Shown here one piece after another: positions 51,901 to 61,290 of a stretch of DNA of 64,000 nucleotides. Where the stretch lies: assembly GCF_037977235.1 (NCBI RefSeq), contig NZ_CP150276.1, positions 4,898,001 through 4,962,000 of the forward strand. Reading direction: 5' to 3'. The position numbers and the translations under genes were made by a program. The DNA comes from Paenibacillus sp. FSL K6-0276 (GTDB lineage: Bacteria; Bacillota; Bacilli; Paenibacillales; Paenibacillaceae). The notes under the pieces are model-generated. The model was not told the origin of the DNA. It saw only the letters and a program-made list of their open reading frames with translations, and did no database searches. Position 1 is the first letter of the stretch, and every line of letters starts with the position of its first letter.

Positions 51901-51912
51901 CTTGTATACAAG
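51901..51912. promoter_or_regulatory. GntR-type operator O2
   Basis: CTTGTATACAAG is a perfect 12-bp palindrome, the same core as O1, with less symmetrical flanks. It lies about 25 nt upstream of the uxuA -35 and about 95 nt upstream of the regulator's ATG, so it could serve both genes. Centre-to-centre distance from O1 is 79 nt. Confidence 0.7.
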
Positions 51913-52007
51913 ATGTCACAAATATATAATTGAAATAACTTTCTTCTGTCAACATCCGGCTTCATGTATACTAATTACAAATTCAATGGCAATGGAGACG
52001 TAACCTC

Positions 52008-52661
52008 ATGTCCACCAAAAAAGATATTTTGAACCTATTAAAGCATGAAATTCTTAACCTAACCCTAAAGCCTGGAACCATTCTGAGTGAGACGGTATTG
52101 TCCGAGCGGTTTCAGATATCCAGAACGCCTTTGCGCGATGTACTAAAGCAACTATCACTTGAATCCTATATTGATGTGTATCCGAAAAAAGGGAATATTG
52201 TTTCGTACATTGGTTTAGAATCGGTCGAGCAAATCATCTATTTAAGAAGTGTTCTGGAAAAAGATATTATCAAAGGTCTATCCGGTAGCCTTACTCTTAA
52301 AGGTATTATGGAACTTAAGAAGAACTTAGAAGAGCAAAGGAACGCCATACATCAGGATCATGCACTTGAGCACTTTCTTACCTTGGATGACACCTTTCAT
52401 AAGACACTATTCACATTAGCAGGACATGAATTTTTGTGGAAGCTAATTAAGTTCTCCAATGTGCATTATGAAAGGTATCGGCGCTTGCATATGCTAAAAC
52501 AAGAAAAGCTGGAGAAAATTTTGAGCGAGCATCATATGATCCTGGATTGTATGACAAACCATGAAACAGACAAAATTGATGAGCTAGTCCAGCATCATTT
52601 GCGTGAAGATATTAACTCCTTATACTTGCTGGAGAATTTTGCGGATTATATTAAAGCGTAA
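52008..52661 (+). CDS. GntR-family (FCD) regulator of hexuronate genes
   Basis: This 217-residue regulator has an N-terminal winged helix (LKPGTILSETVLSERFQISRTPLRDVLKQLS, about 20-55) and a helical FCD ligand domain (about 75-210). The FCD metal/ligand residues are visible in LDDTFHKTLFTLAGH and LSEHHMILDCM. It is divergent from uxuAB and the only regulator there, so it probably represses that operon in the absence of a hexuronate-derived inducer, as UxuR/ExuR-type proteins do. GGAG lies about 10 nt before the ATG. Confidence 0.88.
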   Translation: MSTKKDILNLLKHEILNLTLKPGTILSETVLSERFQISRTPLRDVLKQLSLESYIDVYPKKGNIVSYIGLESVEQIIYLRSVLEKDIIKGLSGSLTLKGIMELKKNLEEQRNAIHQDHALEHFLTLDDTFHKTLFTLAGHEFLWKLIKFSNVHYERYRRLHMLKQEKLEKILSEHHMILDCMTNHETDKIDELVQHHLREDINSLYLLENFADYIKA

Positions 52662-52693
52662 TAACGCAAAAAACTACTTAAACACAAAGCGAC

Positions 52694-52741
52694 CGACCCA
52701 AGCAGCCATTTTCATGGCTTTTGGAACGGCCTCTTTTTTTC
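52694..52741 (+). terminator. Probable terminator of the GntR regulator gene
   Basis: CCAAGCAGCCAT-TTTC-ATGGCTTTTGG forms an interrupted stem (AGCCAT/ATGGCT core). A TCTTTTTTT tract follows after a further GGCC segment. The remainder of 52662-53120 has no gene I can firmly support, apart from the TetR operator. A possible degraded reading frame on the minus strand is described in the findings. Confidence 0.6.
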
Positions 52742-53026
52742 ATAACGTGAATTATTTTGTTCACAGAAAATGACAATCGATCATTCAAATCGAAACCAGC
52801 CGAAATCGAACTGACTTCCAGGCAAGAAGATAAACGTTAGCTTCTGCTCCCCTATCACTTTCTCCAACTCAAGAGGAAGTCGGGATCACGAATTGCTCTC
52901 ATTTCTGCATCAAGTTGGTTCGTGAGCAGGTATTCGCATCTTGTGCAAAAATGCCGCTACTTTGCGCTTTATTACAGATTTCAAGAAGAAAAAATTGAGC
53001 ACTTTACATTTACTGGATTCCGGAGC

Positions 53027-53058
53027 ACAATAATGAGTGAGCGCTCACTCATTATTGT
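53027..53058. promoter_or_regulatory. Perfect 32-bp palindrome, TetR-type operator
   Basis: The half-site ACAATAATGAGTGAGC meets its exact inverse GCTCACTCATTATTGT. The TGAGTGAGC half-site is typical of TetR-family operators. It lies 62 nt before the ATPase start, in the promoter region of the operon that encodes a TetR protein as its third gene, so autoregulation is expected. Confidence 0.8.
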
Positions 53059-53120
53059 TGTGGAGAGCATTCAGCAACAACATTTTGTATCCTAGACCAT
53101 TCAGAATCGAGGAGATGAAC

Positions 53121-53852
53121 ATGGGTTCAGAAGTTCCAGTCATTTCAGTGAGCCATATCGGTAAAGTCTTTGGGGACAAACAGGTGCTCGAAGATATTTC
53201 GCTTCAAGTGGAGCGTGCGGAAACCTTCGGCATACTAGGGCCATCTGGCTCCGGAAAAACAACGCTAGTGAAGCTACTTACAGGTATTGATGAGGTATCC
53301 TCTGGCGAGGTGAAGGTGCTTGGTGTCACCATGCCTAAGTTATCCATGCTGCAGCAAATTGGATATATGGCTCAGTCCGATGCCCTATATACAGAACTCA
53401 GTGCGAAGGAGAATCTGGAGTTCTTTGCTGCGCTATATGGACTAAAGGGTGAGCAACGCGGCAAGCGTATCAAAGCTGTTATGGAACTGGTGGATCTACA
53501 AGAGCATCTTCGCAAAAGAGTAGATCAATACTCTGGCGGAATGAAACGCCGCCTATCGCTGGCGATTGCGCTACTCCATGAGCCTCCGCTACTTATTCTT
53601 GATGAACCAACAGTAGGTATCGATCCAGTACTCCGACTATCCGTCTGGAAAGAACTAAAAGCTCTGAACCAGAAAGGTACCACGATTGTACTGACTACGC
53701 ATGTCATGGATGAGGCTGAAAAATGCGATCGACTCGGAATGATCCGTGATGGCAAGCTTCTTGCCGCCGATACGCCTGCTGGACTGCTGCAAGCTACCGG
53801 TTCAACCTCTATTGAGGAAGCCTTTCTATACTATGGAGGTGTCCGTTCATGA
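53121..53852 (+). CDS. ABC transporter ATP-binding protein (drug/ABC-2 type)
   Basis: This roughly 243-residue ATPase has Walker A GPSGSGKTTLVKLL, Q-loop GYMAQSDALYTELSAKENL, signature YSGGMKRRLSLA, Walker B LLILDEPTVGIDP and the H-loop LTTHVMDEAEKCDR. It is of the CcmA/NatA-like export class. The ORF extends 28 codons upstream through the operator palindrome, but AGGAG lies 6 nt before the ATG at 53121, so I chose that start. It overlaps the permease gene by ATGA. Confidence 0.92.
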   Translation: MGSEVPVISVSHIGKVFGDKQVLEDISLQVERAETFGILGPSGSGKTTLVKLLTGIDEVSSGEVKVLGVTMPKLSMLQQIGYMAQSDALYTELSAKENLEFFAALYGLKGEQRGKRIKAVMELVDLQEHLRKRVDQYSGGMKRRLSLAIALLHEPPLLILDEPTVGIDPVLRLSVWKELKALNQKGTTIVLTTHVMDEAEKCDRLGMIRDGKLLAADTPAGLLQATGSTSIEEAFLYYGGVRS

Positions 53853-54904
53853 GAATTCGAGCGATTACCTTACGGATTTTACGACAGTTTATTCACGACA
53901 AAAGAACGATGGCTCTAATGTTCATCGCACCGCTCCTCGTTTTAAGTTTAATGAGTTTGGTATTCAACGGTGACGCCTATGAGCCAAAAATCGGTGTGTC
54001 CGGTGTACCTCTAAATATGACAGCTGCGCTAAAAGAACAACACGCAACAGTCGAAGAATATGCCAGCACAGAGCTAGGAAAAAGTGCTTTAGTAGAAGGA
54101 AAGATTGACGCTTTGTTCACTTTAGACGGAAAGGCTGGGGATTCAGCAGTCATTCCCCAAGTGCTGTTAGAAGGCAGCAATCCTACCGCCAATAAGGCGG
54201 TAATCATGACGCTTCAACAGTCATCACAAAAACTTCTTCCTAATATAGAGAAACAACTGCAATTACAACCGCAGATCAGCTATCTTTACGGTTCTGAGAA
54301 TATGAAGACAATCGACCGTTTCGGTCCGATTATGATTGGCGTATTTATTTTCTTTTTCGTATTCCTAATTGCGGGTGTGTCATTCCTACGGGAGCGGACC
54401 ACCGGCACGCTTGAACGCCTACTTTCTACTCCTTTAAAAAGATGGGAGATTGTACTCGGGTATGTATGTGGTTTCGGTATTTTCACCGTATTCCAAGCGC
54501 TGTTGATCTCGTGGTTTTCCATTCAGATTCTTGGCATTATGATGACAGGTAGCTTTGGTTACGTCATGCTGATCACTTTACTCCTGTCGATGACAGCTCT
54601 GACGCTTGGCACGCTTTTGTCGGCTTTTGCGGCTAACGAGTTGCAGATGATTCAGTTCATCCCGCTCATTATCGTGCCACAAGTCTTTCTCAGCGGACTG
54701 TTCCCGCTCGACACCCTTCCGCTGTGGCTACAGCGCGTAGGCTACGCAACGCCAATTTATTATGGATCAGAAGCGCTTATGGACATCATGATCCGCGGCA
54801 AAGGATGGAGCGCAATCGCTCTGGATGTCTATGTGCTGATCGGATTTTCACTACTATTCATGGTTCTGAATGTATTGGCACTGCGCAAGCACCGCAAAAT
54901 GTAG
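53849..54904 (+). CDS. ABC-2 type transporter permease
   Basis: This 351-residue membrane protein has one N-terminal helix (TMALMFIAPLLVLSLMSLVF), a large extracytoplasmic domain (about 40-165), and five C-terminal helices. The region RERTTGTLERLLSTPLKRWEIVLGYV and the PLWLQRVGYATPIYYGSEAL motif are typical of ABC-2 exporters of drugs or lipids. It follows the ATPase with overlapping stop and start. The substrate is unknown; control by a TetR protein suggests export of a toxic or hydrophobic compound. Confidence 0.9.
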   Translation: MRIRAITLRILRQFIHDKRTMALMFIAPLLVLSLMSLVFNGDAYEPKIGVSGVPLNMTAALKEQHATVEEYASTELGKSALVEGKIDALFTLDGKAGDSAVIPQVLLEGSNPTANKAVIMTLQQSSQKLLPNIEKQLQLQPQISYLYGSENMKTIDRFGPIMIGVFIFFFVFLIAGVSFLRERTTGTLERLLSTPLKRWEIVLGYVCGFGIFTVFQALLISWFSIQILGIMMTGSFGYVMLITLLLSMTALTLGTLLSAFAANELQMIQFIPLIIVPQVFLSGLFPLDTLPLWLQRVGYATPIYYGSEALMDIMIRGKGWSAIALDVYVLIGFSLLFMVLNVLALRKHRKM

Positions 54905-54960
54905 CTTCAAAAGGGTTTTATCGGTTGAACGAAATGGATTAAATTTGGAGGGCAAGTGTA

Positions 54961-55650
54961 ATGAAGGAACACGATTCTACGGAACAAAATATAGAAGAGC
55001 AGTGGATTGAAGAGCTGCTGGCCAGAAGTGAAGACGAGAAGCTGACACCGAAACAGATTTCCATTCTGCAAGCGGCGATTGAGGTGTTTTCCGAAAAAGG
55101 ATACTCTGCTGCTGCGACTAGTGAGATTGCCCAGAAGGCGGGCGTGGCGGAGGGAACGATTTTTCGATATTACAAGACCAAAAAAGATCTACTGCTGTCC
55201 ATCGTAGGTCCCACCATGAGTCGTATGCTCGCTCCTTTTGTAATGCGAAATTTCAACGGGGTACTCGATGTTCCCTATGACAATTTTGAAGAATTCCTGC
55301 GGACGTTTATCATCAATCGGCTGGAGTTCGCCCGCAGGAATTTTAAAATTCTAAAGATTCTAATTCAGGAAATCCCTTTCCAACCGGTGCTCAGAGAGCA
55401 ATTCGCGCAGAATATACTAAGCAAGGTGCTGGAGCGCGTCATCGAAATTGTTGAGCACTTCAAGGCAAAAGGCGAAGTCATTGAATTACCTACACCCGCT
55501 ATTCTACGCTTCACTATTTCATCCGTTGTAGGGTATGTGCTTAATCGCCTGCTGCTACAGCCAGAGAAGGACTGGAATGACGAGGAAGAGATTAACCTGA
55601 CAATCCATTTTATAATGCATGGGATTAGTCGAGCACCGGCCCCTATTTGA
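54961..55650 (+). CDS. TetR-family regulator of the ABC exporter
   Basis: This 229-residue regulator has a TetR helix-turn-helix (about 40-85; AAIEVFSEKGYSAAATSEIAQKAGVAEGTIFRYYKTKKDLLLSIV) after an acidic N-terminal extension of about 30 residues. The helical ligand-binding domain follows. GGAGGG lies 8 nt before the ATG. It is third in the exporter operon, 56 nt after the permease, and is the likely ligand of the 32-bp palindrome upstream. Confidence 0.92.
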   Translation: MKEHDSTEQNIEEQWIEELLARSEDEKLTPKQISILQAAIEVFSEKGYSAAATSEIAQKAGVAEGTIFRYYKTKKDLLLSIVGPTMSRMLAPFVMRNFNGVLDVPYDNFEEFLRTFIINRLEFARRNFKILKILIQEIPFQPVLREQFAQNILSKVLERVIEIVEHFKAKGEVIELPTPAILRFTISSVVGYVLNRLLLQPEKDWNDEEEINLTIHFIMHGISRAPAPI

Positions 55651-55733
55651 TGCGCACGCCCGTTCTGTTATCATAAGGAATATATAATAATTCGGACTTT
55701 TCGAAGAACAAGTTACGAGGAAGGAATTATGTT

Positions 55734-58700
55734 ATGGGCTTTAGTGTAACAGAACGGGTAATTAAGCTGCTGTGCGGCAAGTCTATTTTTGAAAAAGGGT
55801 TGGCTTATTACCAGTCTGGAAGCGTCGATATCATTGATATTGAAGAACGCAATGAATCCATCCCAGATCTGCCCCGATCTCGTTATGAAGCGCTCGTTCA
55901 AGGGGGCATTGACTACGAAGTCATGGTTGTCATCGATATTGATGGTGATGTTAAGGCAGAGTGTACTTGTCCTGCTTATTCGCATGGGGGGCCTTTCTGC
56001 AAACATATCGCAGCCGTACTGATCAGCATTGATGCCCTTGAGACTGCTGGAGAACGGCCAGATCGTACCGAAACTTCTAGCCTTTCTACTATTGAAGATA
56101 CTGGAGTCTTAACCCCACGTATGGTTACAGATTCTACGCGAGACATGGGAGGAATGTCCAGAGATCATCATCTTGTGAGCAGCCTACTAGGCATGTTCAG
56201 CAACCATAGTCCTCGTCCAAGCGGTACTGGAGCTTTTGTGGATAATAGAATCCCGCTAAATGTAGAGTTCATCTGCAAGCCATTCACTTATAGCTACAGC
56301 AGCACCATGCTAGGTATAGAAATAAAAGTCGGCTTAAAACGTATATATATCGTTCAAAAAATAAGAGGTTTTCTAGAACGCGTACACCGTGGAGAAACCT
56401 TCGAATTCTCGAAGCATTTTATCTATGATCCTGCAATTCATAGCTTTCGGAAGGAAGATAACGCCGTTCTTCAGAAGCTTATTGAAATTGTCTTAAATGA
56501 AAAAATGTATCGCGATAACGTCACTCACCATTCTCCATATGGCGGCAACCTGGGAGGAGATCGCCTGCTGGCTGTCCCTCCTTTTTTCTGGGAGAAGGTT
56601 CAGCCCGCACTTTCAGAGGTTTCGTCGGTATATCTGCAACAAGGAGAGATTCTGTACGAAGGCATTCATATGTCAAATGAAGCACCTCCCCTTAACTTTG
56701 CGTTCGAGCAAGCCGAAGGCGAAGGATACCACCTGGATATTCAGGGGTTTGAGCAGATTTTGGTTCTGGAAGACTACGGGATTGTGCTGTCTGAAGGAAA
56801 AATACTGAAGCTTTCCGCTCAGGAATGCATGCGTCTAGCTGAGATGAAGAAAATGCTAGATTCCTCCCGGCGAGATGGCATCGATATTGCACCCGAGCAA
56901 ATGGAGCCTTTTATGGACAAGGTTATTCCTGGTCTAAAAAAACTGGGAAACGTCCATATCGCTGACTCCATTGCTGATCGAATTGTTCAACATAAGCTTA
57001 CGGCGAGGCTCTATCTAGACCGTGTGAGAGATCGACTGCTCGCCGGGCTGGAGTTCCAGTATGGTGATATCATCATCAATCCCTTAGACGAAAAAACCCA
57101 TGTTCGCGGTACAGACTTGATTCTTATCAGAGACGGGGACGGGGAATCCCGAATTCTGGAGCTGATGGAGCATGAATCCTTCGCCAAAACCGAAGGTGGC
57201 TATATTATGACCGATGAGGATGGCGAGTACGATTTTTTGTATCATACGATTCCGTTGCTAGAACCCTTGCTTACGGTATATGCGACCACCTCTGTCAAAG
57301 AAAGATTGTTCACGGGGACCACACCACCCAAGGTAAGTATTAGTTGGAATGAGAAAACGGACTGGCTTGATTTTAAATTCGACATGGGTGGTATTCCCGA
57401 ATCTGAGATTGTTATGGTTCTAAAGTCACTTCAGGATAAACGTAAATACTACCGCTTGCCCGAAGGGGCGCTGCTACCGCTGGAAAGCGAGGAGCTCCAA
57501 GAAATCATCACCTTTATGAACGAGATGGGCATTCGAGAAGGTGAGATCAAAGGTGCAGCATTTTCTCTTCCGATTGTTCGTGGATTACATTTGACCTCTG
57601 CAGACGAGAAAAGCGACTCCGTCAAGCTTAGCAGATCTTTCAGGCGGCTACTGGCGAACATGCACAATCCTGAGAACCTTGATTTTCCTATACCAGAGAG
57701 TTTAGCTCCTGTGCTCCGGGATTATCAGCAGTATGGATTTCAGTGGCTGAAAACGCTGGCCCACTACCGTTTCGGGGGGATTTTAGCGGATGATATGGGA
57801 CTTGGCAAAACGCTGCAGAGTATCGCTTTTCTGCTCTCCGAGCTTCCGGATATTCGTCAGAATGGTCTGCCCGCTCTTATTGTCGCTCCCGCTTCTCTCA
57901 CGTACAACTGGCATAATGAGCTTAAAAAGTTCACGCCTGAGATCAAAGCTGTTATTGCTGATGGAAGTTTAACAGAACGAGGTCGGATTTTAAAAAATAC
58001 AGCGAAGGCTGATGTAATCATCACCTCATACCCGCTACTTCGTAGAGATGTTCAGTTGTATGCTAAGAAGTCTTTTCATACCCTGATTCTCGATGAAGCG
58101 CAAACTATAAAGAACCACACTACGCAGACCGCCCAAGCCGTGATGGCTCTGCAGGCCCGGCATCGTTTTGCACTTACTGGGACTCCTGTGGAGAATGCGC
58201 TGGAAGATCTTTGGTCCATCTTCGGCACTGTGTTCCCCGGGCTCTTTCCAGGCAAGAAAGCTTTCCACGATTTACCGAGGGAAACGGTTGCGAAGCGGGC
58301 ACGTCCCTTTTTGCTGCGGCGCTTAAAGAGTGATGTGTTAAAAGAACTTCCTGAGAAAATCGAATCCCTTCAAGCCTGTGAGCTCTTACCTGAGCAGAAG
58401 AAGTTATATGTCGCTTATCTCGCCCGTTTGAAAAAAGAGGCGCTAAAGCATCTGACCCAGGATAGTTTCGGTAATAATAATCGGATTAAAATCCTTGCTG
58501 GTCTCACTCGTCTGCGCCAGCTATGCTGTCACCCGGCTCTATTTGTGGAAGGGTATGAAGGAAGCTCCGCCAAGTTCGAGCAGCTGCTCGAAATCATAGA
58601 GGAATGCCGCAGTTCGGGTAAACGAATACTAGTATTCTCCCAATTCACAGAGATGCTCGGTCTGATTGGACGTGAACTCGGATATCAAGGAATTCCATAT

Positions 58701-59078
58701 TTTTATCTAGATGGTCAAACGCCTGTGTCTCAAAGGGTAGATTTATGTAATAAGTTTAATGAAGGAGAGCGAGATATTTTCCTGATCTCTTTAAAGGCTG
58801 GCGGAACCGGACTTAACTTAACTGGGGCAGATACTGTAATCCTTTACGATCTATGGTGGAACCCTGCCGTCGAGCAACAAGCTGCGGATCGGGCTCACCG
58901 AATCGGGCAGAAAAAAGTAGTGCAAGTGATCCGACTCGTCACCCAAGGCACTGTGGAAGATAAGATGTATGAGCTACAACAGAAGAAAAGGAACTTGATC
59001 GATGAGGTGATCCAACCAGGTCAGGAAGGATTATCTACGCTTACAGAACAAGACATCCGAGAGATTCTGATGATCTAA
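55734..59078 (+). CDS. SWIM zinc-finger SNF2-family helicase
   Basis: This 1114-residue protein has an N-terminal SWIM domain (about 50-105; ECTCPAYSHGGPFCKHIAAVLI, CxC..CxH). A long SNF2-associated region follows (about 150-650), then the helicase core (about 655-1110). Core motifs are ADDMGLGKTLQSIA (motif I, near 684), LDEAQTIKN (II), LTGTPVENALEDLWSIF (III), LVFSQFTEMLG (IV), SLKAGGTGLNLTGAD (V) and QQAADRAHRIGQKK (VI). It would use ATP to move along or remodel double-stranded DNA. AGGAAGGA precedes the ATG by 8 nt. The gene is alone in its direction, with no defence or modification gene beside it. Confidence 0.93.
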   Translation: MGFSVTERVIKLLCGKSIFEKGLAYYQSGSVDIIDIEERNESIPDLPRSRYEALVQGGIDYEVMVVIDIDGDVKAECTCPAYSHGGPFCKHIAAVLISIDALETAGERPDRTETSSLSTIEDTGVLTPRMVTDSTRDMGGMSRDHHLVSSLLGMFSNHSPRPSGTGAFVDNRIPLNVEFICKPFTYSYSSTMLGIEIKVGLKRIYIVQKIRGFLERVHRGETFEFSKHFIYDPAIHSFRKEDNAVLQKLIEIVLNEKMYRDNVTHHSPYGGNLGGDRLLAVPPFFWEKVQPALSEVSSVYLQQGEILYEGIHMSNEAPPLNFAFEQAEGEGYHLDIQGFEQILVLEDYGIVLSEGKILKLSAQECMRLAEMKKMLDSSRRDGIDIAPEQMEPFMDKVIPGLKKLGNVHIADSIADRIVQHKLTARLYLDRVRDRLLAGLEFQYGDIIINPLDEKTHVRGTDLILIRDGDGESRILELMEHESFAKTEGGYIMTDEDGEYDFLYHTIPLLEPLLTVYATTSVKERLFTGTTPPKVSISWNEKTDWLDFKFDMGGIPESEIVMVLKSLQDKRKYYRLPEGALLPLESEELQEIITFMNEMGIREGEIKGAAFSLPIVRGLHLTSADEKSDSVKLSRSFRRLLANMHNPENLDFPIPESLAPVLRDYQQYGFQWLKTLAHYRFGGILADDMGLGKTLQSIAFLLSELPDIRQNGLPALIVAPASLTYNWHNELKKFTPEIKAVIADGSLTERGRILKNTAKADVIITSYPLLRRDVQLYAKKSFHTLILDEAQTIKNHTTQTAQAVMALQARHRFALTGTPVENALEDLWSIFGTVFPGLFPGKKAFHDLPRETVAKRARPFLLRRLKSDVLKELPEKIESLQACELLPEQKKLYVAYLARLKKEALKHLTQDSFGNNNRIKILAGLTRLRQLCCHPALFVEGYEGSSAKFEQLLEIIEECRSSGKRILVFSQFTEMLGLIGRELGYQGIPYFYLDGQTPVSQRVDLCNKFNEGERDIFLISLKAGGTGLNLTGADTVILYDLWWNPAVEQQAADRAHRIGQKKVVQVIRLVTQGTVEDKMYELQQKKRNLIDEVIQPGQEGLSTLTEQDIREILMI

Positions 59079-59126
59079 CATAATTGATTGTCCAGATTTC
59101 ACCAAGCATACCCCCTATTGCTTTTT

Positions 59127-59392
59127 TTGAAATATTAGTTATACTGATTAAAATTATTCAAGCATCGATGAACGGGAGAGTAGTTAACGTGTTCTAGTCC
59201 TCAGCGAGCCGGGTAAGTGTAAGCCGGTACAGATCACCTAATGAAGCGCACCCGTGAGATGGATTTCTGAACCCAAGTAGGAAGTCCCGGCTGAAGACCG
59301 TTATCCTGTAAGGTGGCTAAACGTCTGTTTAGCAACGAGAGTGGTACCGCGAGCGCTTAAGCCCTCGTCTCTTTTGAGATGAGGGCTTTTTT
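59127..59392 (+). promoter_or_regulatory. T-box leader (tRNA-Arg-sensing) with promoter and terminator, upstream of argS
   Basis: A promoter (TTGAAA 59127-59132, 16 nt, TAAAAT 59149-59154) is followed by a T-box leader. Stem I begins near GATGAACGGGAGAGTAG, with its 3' strand near CACCCGTGAGATGG. A candidate specifier codon CGC (Arg), followed by A, lies at 59247-59249. The T-box sequence AGAGTGGTACCGCG is at 59338-59351. The terminator (59359-59392) pairs AAGCCCTCgTCTC with GAGAtGAGGGCTT, then TTTTTT. Uncharged tRNA-Arg binding would favour the antiterminator and switch on argS. Specifier assignment is by position and gene identity. Confidence 0.88.
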
Positions 59393-59415
59393 GTATTTTT
59401 AAAGGAGGGTATGAA

Positions 59416-61281
59416 ATGTTAAGTCAAATCATCAAAACCAGCATTGAACAAAGTGTAAAAAAAGTATTCCACACCTTAGAAGTTGCCTATCCAAACGATG
59501 TTGCTATTCTGATCGAACAGCCAGCTAATCTAGAGCATGGTGATTATTCCTGCAATATTGCTATGCAGCTAGCCAAAACCCTGCGCAAATCCCCTCTCGC
59601 CATAGCCGAATTAGTAAAAGCGGAAATTAAATTACAAGAGAGTTACGCAGGTCTTTTACAAAAAGTCGAGGTAGCCGCTCCCGGATTTATTAATTTGTAC
59701 ATGGATTGGCAGGTATGGGCTAAACATTCCTTTGATCTGCCAGATAACACGGGGGAAAAGGTTATCATCGAGCACACCTCTATTAACCCCAACAAAGCTG
59801 CTCATGTCGGTCACCTAAGAAATGCTTGTATTGGTGATGCGCTGGTCAGAATAATGAAAAGAACCGGATACAACGTAGAGGTCCATAACTACATTGATGA
59901 TCTGGGCAACCAGCTGGCGGATACAGTCGTTGGTTTATTAAATGTACCTTTGGAGGGTGATCATCAACGTTTCGGTGATTATTGCTGGGATCTTTATGCC
60001 AAAGTGAACAAAGAATATGCACGGAATCTAGAGATGACACACAAACGCACGGATATCCTGCATGCCCTTGAACAAGGCGGAGGCAATGAGGCGTGGCTGG
60101 GCAACCTTGTCGCTGAACGTATTGTGAGAGAACATGTAGAGGAAATGAAGCGTTTCGGTATTCACTATGACCTGCTGGTATGGGAGAGCAATATTTTAAA
60201 AGAGGGATTCTGGGCATCCGCATCTGAGCTATTGAAGCAAACAGCAGTTTTTGTACAGGAGACTGAAGGTAAGCTGGCGGGCTGCTGGGTGCTGAAGCAA
60301 GGGACAGAGGTTATCATTGGGGCGGATTCAGAGGATCATCATATGGATAAGGTGCTAGTTCGTTCGAATGGGATTTTGACGTACACGGCCAAGGACATCG
60401 CCTATCATCTCTGGAAATTCGGTCTACTAGCTAAAGATTTCACCTACAGTGAATTCTCGTCCGGTTTATGGACAACTGGATTAACTGGAACCCAGGAGCC
60501 CTATGGACATGCGGACCGTGTCATTAACGTGATCGATTATAGACAGGAATATCCGCAACAGATGGTTAAGCAGGCTTTAGGCGCACTAGGTTATAACGAT
60601 CAAGCAGAGAAACTCCATCATGTAAGTTATGGCGTTGTTGCTCTTAGTCCAGCCTCGGCCGCCGAGCTAGGAATAGATATTTCAGAAGGGAAATCCTCTT
60701 ATGCTATGTCCGGACGCCAAGGAATTGGCATTAAGGTGATCGATTTAGTGAAGCTTATGGAACAGAACATAGAACATTCGCGTTCCGATAAAGATGGACT
60801 TTCCAGCCACATTATTGCAGCTGCTGCCATTCGCTATTATCTGCTGCGGTTTAATCTGGGAACGGAAATCGTGTTTGATTTCAAGCAGGCTACCGAAATA
60901 TCCGGCAATACTGGGGTTTATCTGATGTACACCTATGCGCGTGCCAACAGTGTTTTGGGCAAATCAACGATCCCATTAATTACTGATGCCTCACAGCTTC
61001 AATTCCCACTCGAAATGGAAAAAGCAGAGCTTGCTTTGCTGAGGCAGCTTAGTCTCTGGCAGGAGACATTGTATTCTGCCAGCTTAGAATTGACGCCGAA
61101 TATACTCTGCACTTACGCGCATACCTTAGCCACACTCTTCAATAACTTCTATTCTATATGTCCTATTTTAAAAGGTGAAGCGGCTACCATCGCATTTCGC
61201 CTCTGGCTCACTTCGAGATTTAAAGACACCTTAGGTGATGTGCTAGAAGTACTTGGGTTACCGACACCGAGCCGTATGTAG
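59416..61281 (+). CDS. argS: Arginyl-tRNA synthetase (divergent type)
   Basis: This 621-residue class I synthetase charges tRNA-Arg. The N-terminal tRNA D-loop-binding domain contains PANLEHGDYSCNIAMQLAKTLRKSP. The HIGH-type motif is in NPNKAAHVGHLRNACIGD. The KMSKS-equivalent is SYAMSGRQGIGIKVIDL, and the DALR anticodon domain closes the C-terminus (ARANSVLGKS onward). It is longer and more diverged than the roughly 556-residue main Bacillus ArgS, so it may be a second, starvation-inducible copy; whether another exists cannot be seen here. AAAGGAGGG precedes the ATG. Confidence 0.93.
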   Translation: MLSQIIKTSIEQSVKKVFHTLEVAYPNDVAILIEQPANLEHGDYSCNIAMQLAKTLRKSPLAIAELVKAEIKLQESYAGLLQKVEVAAPGFINLYMDWQVWAKHSFDLPDNTGEKVIIEHTSINPNKAAHVGHLRNACIGDALVRIMKRTGYNVEVHNYIDDLGNQLADTVVGLLNVPLEGDHQRFGDYCWDLYAKVNKEYARNLEMTHKRTDILHALEQGGGNEAWLGNLVAERIVREHVEEMKRFGIHYDLLVWESNILKEGFWASASELLKQTAVFVQETEGKLAGCWVLKQGTEVIIGADSEDHHMDKVLVRSNGILTYTAKDIAYHLWKFGLLAKDFTYSEFSSGLWTTGLTGTQEPYGHADRVINVIDYRQEYPQQMVKQALGALGYNDQAEKLHHVSYGVVALSPASAAELGIDISEGKSSYAMSGRQGIGIKVIDLVKLMEQNIEHSRSDKDGLSSHIIAAAAIRYYLLRFNLGTEIVFDFKQATEISGNTGVYLMYTYARANSVLGKSTIPLITDASQLQFPLEMEKAELALLRQLSLWQETLYSASLELTPNILCTYAHTLATLFNNFYSICPILKGEAATIAFRLWLTSRFKDTLGDVLEVLGLPTPSRM

Positions 61282-61290
61282 AAGGTATAG

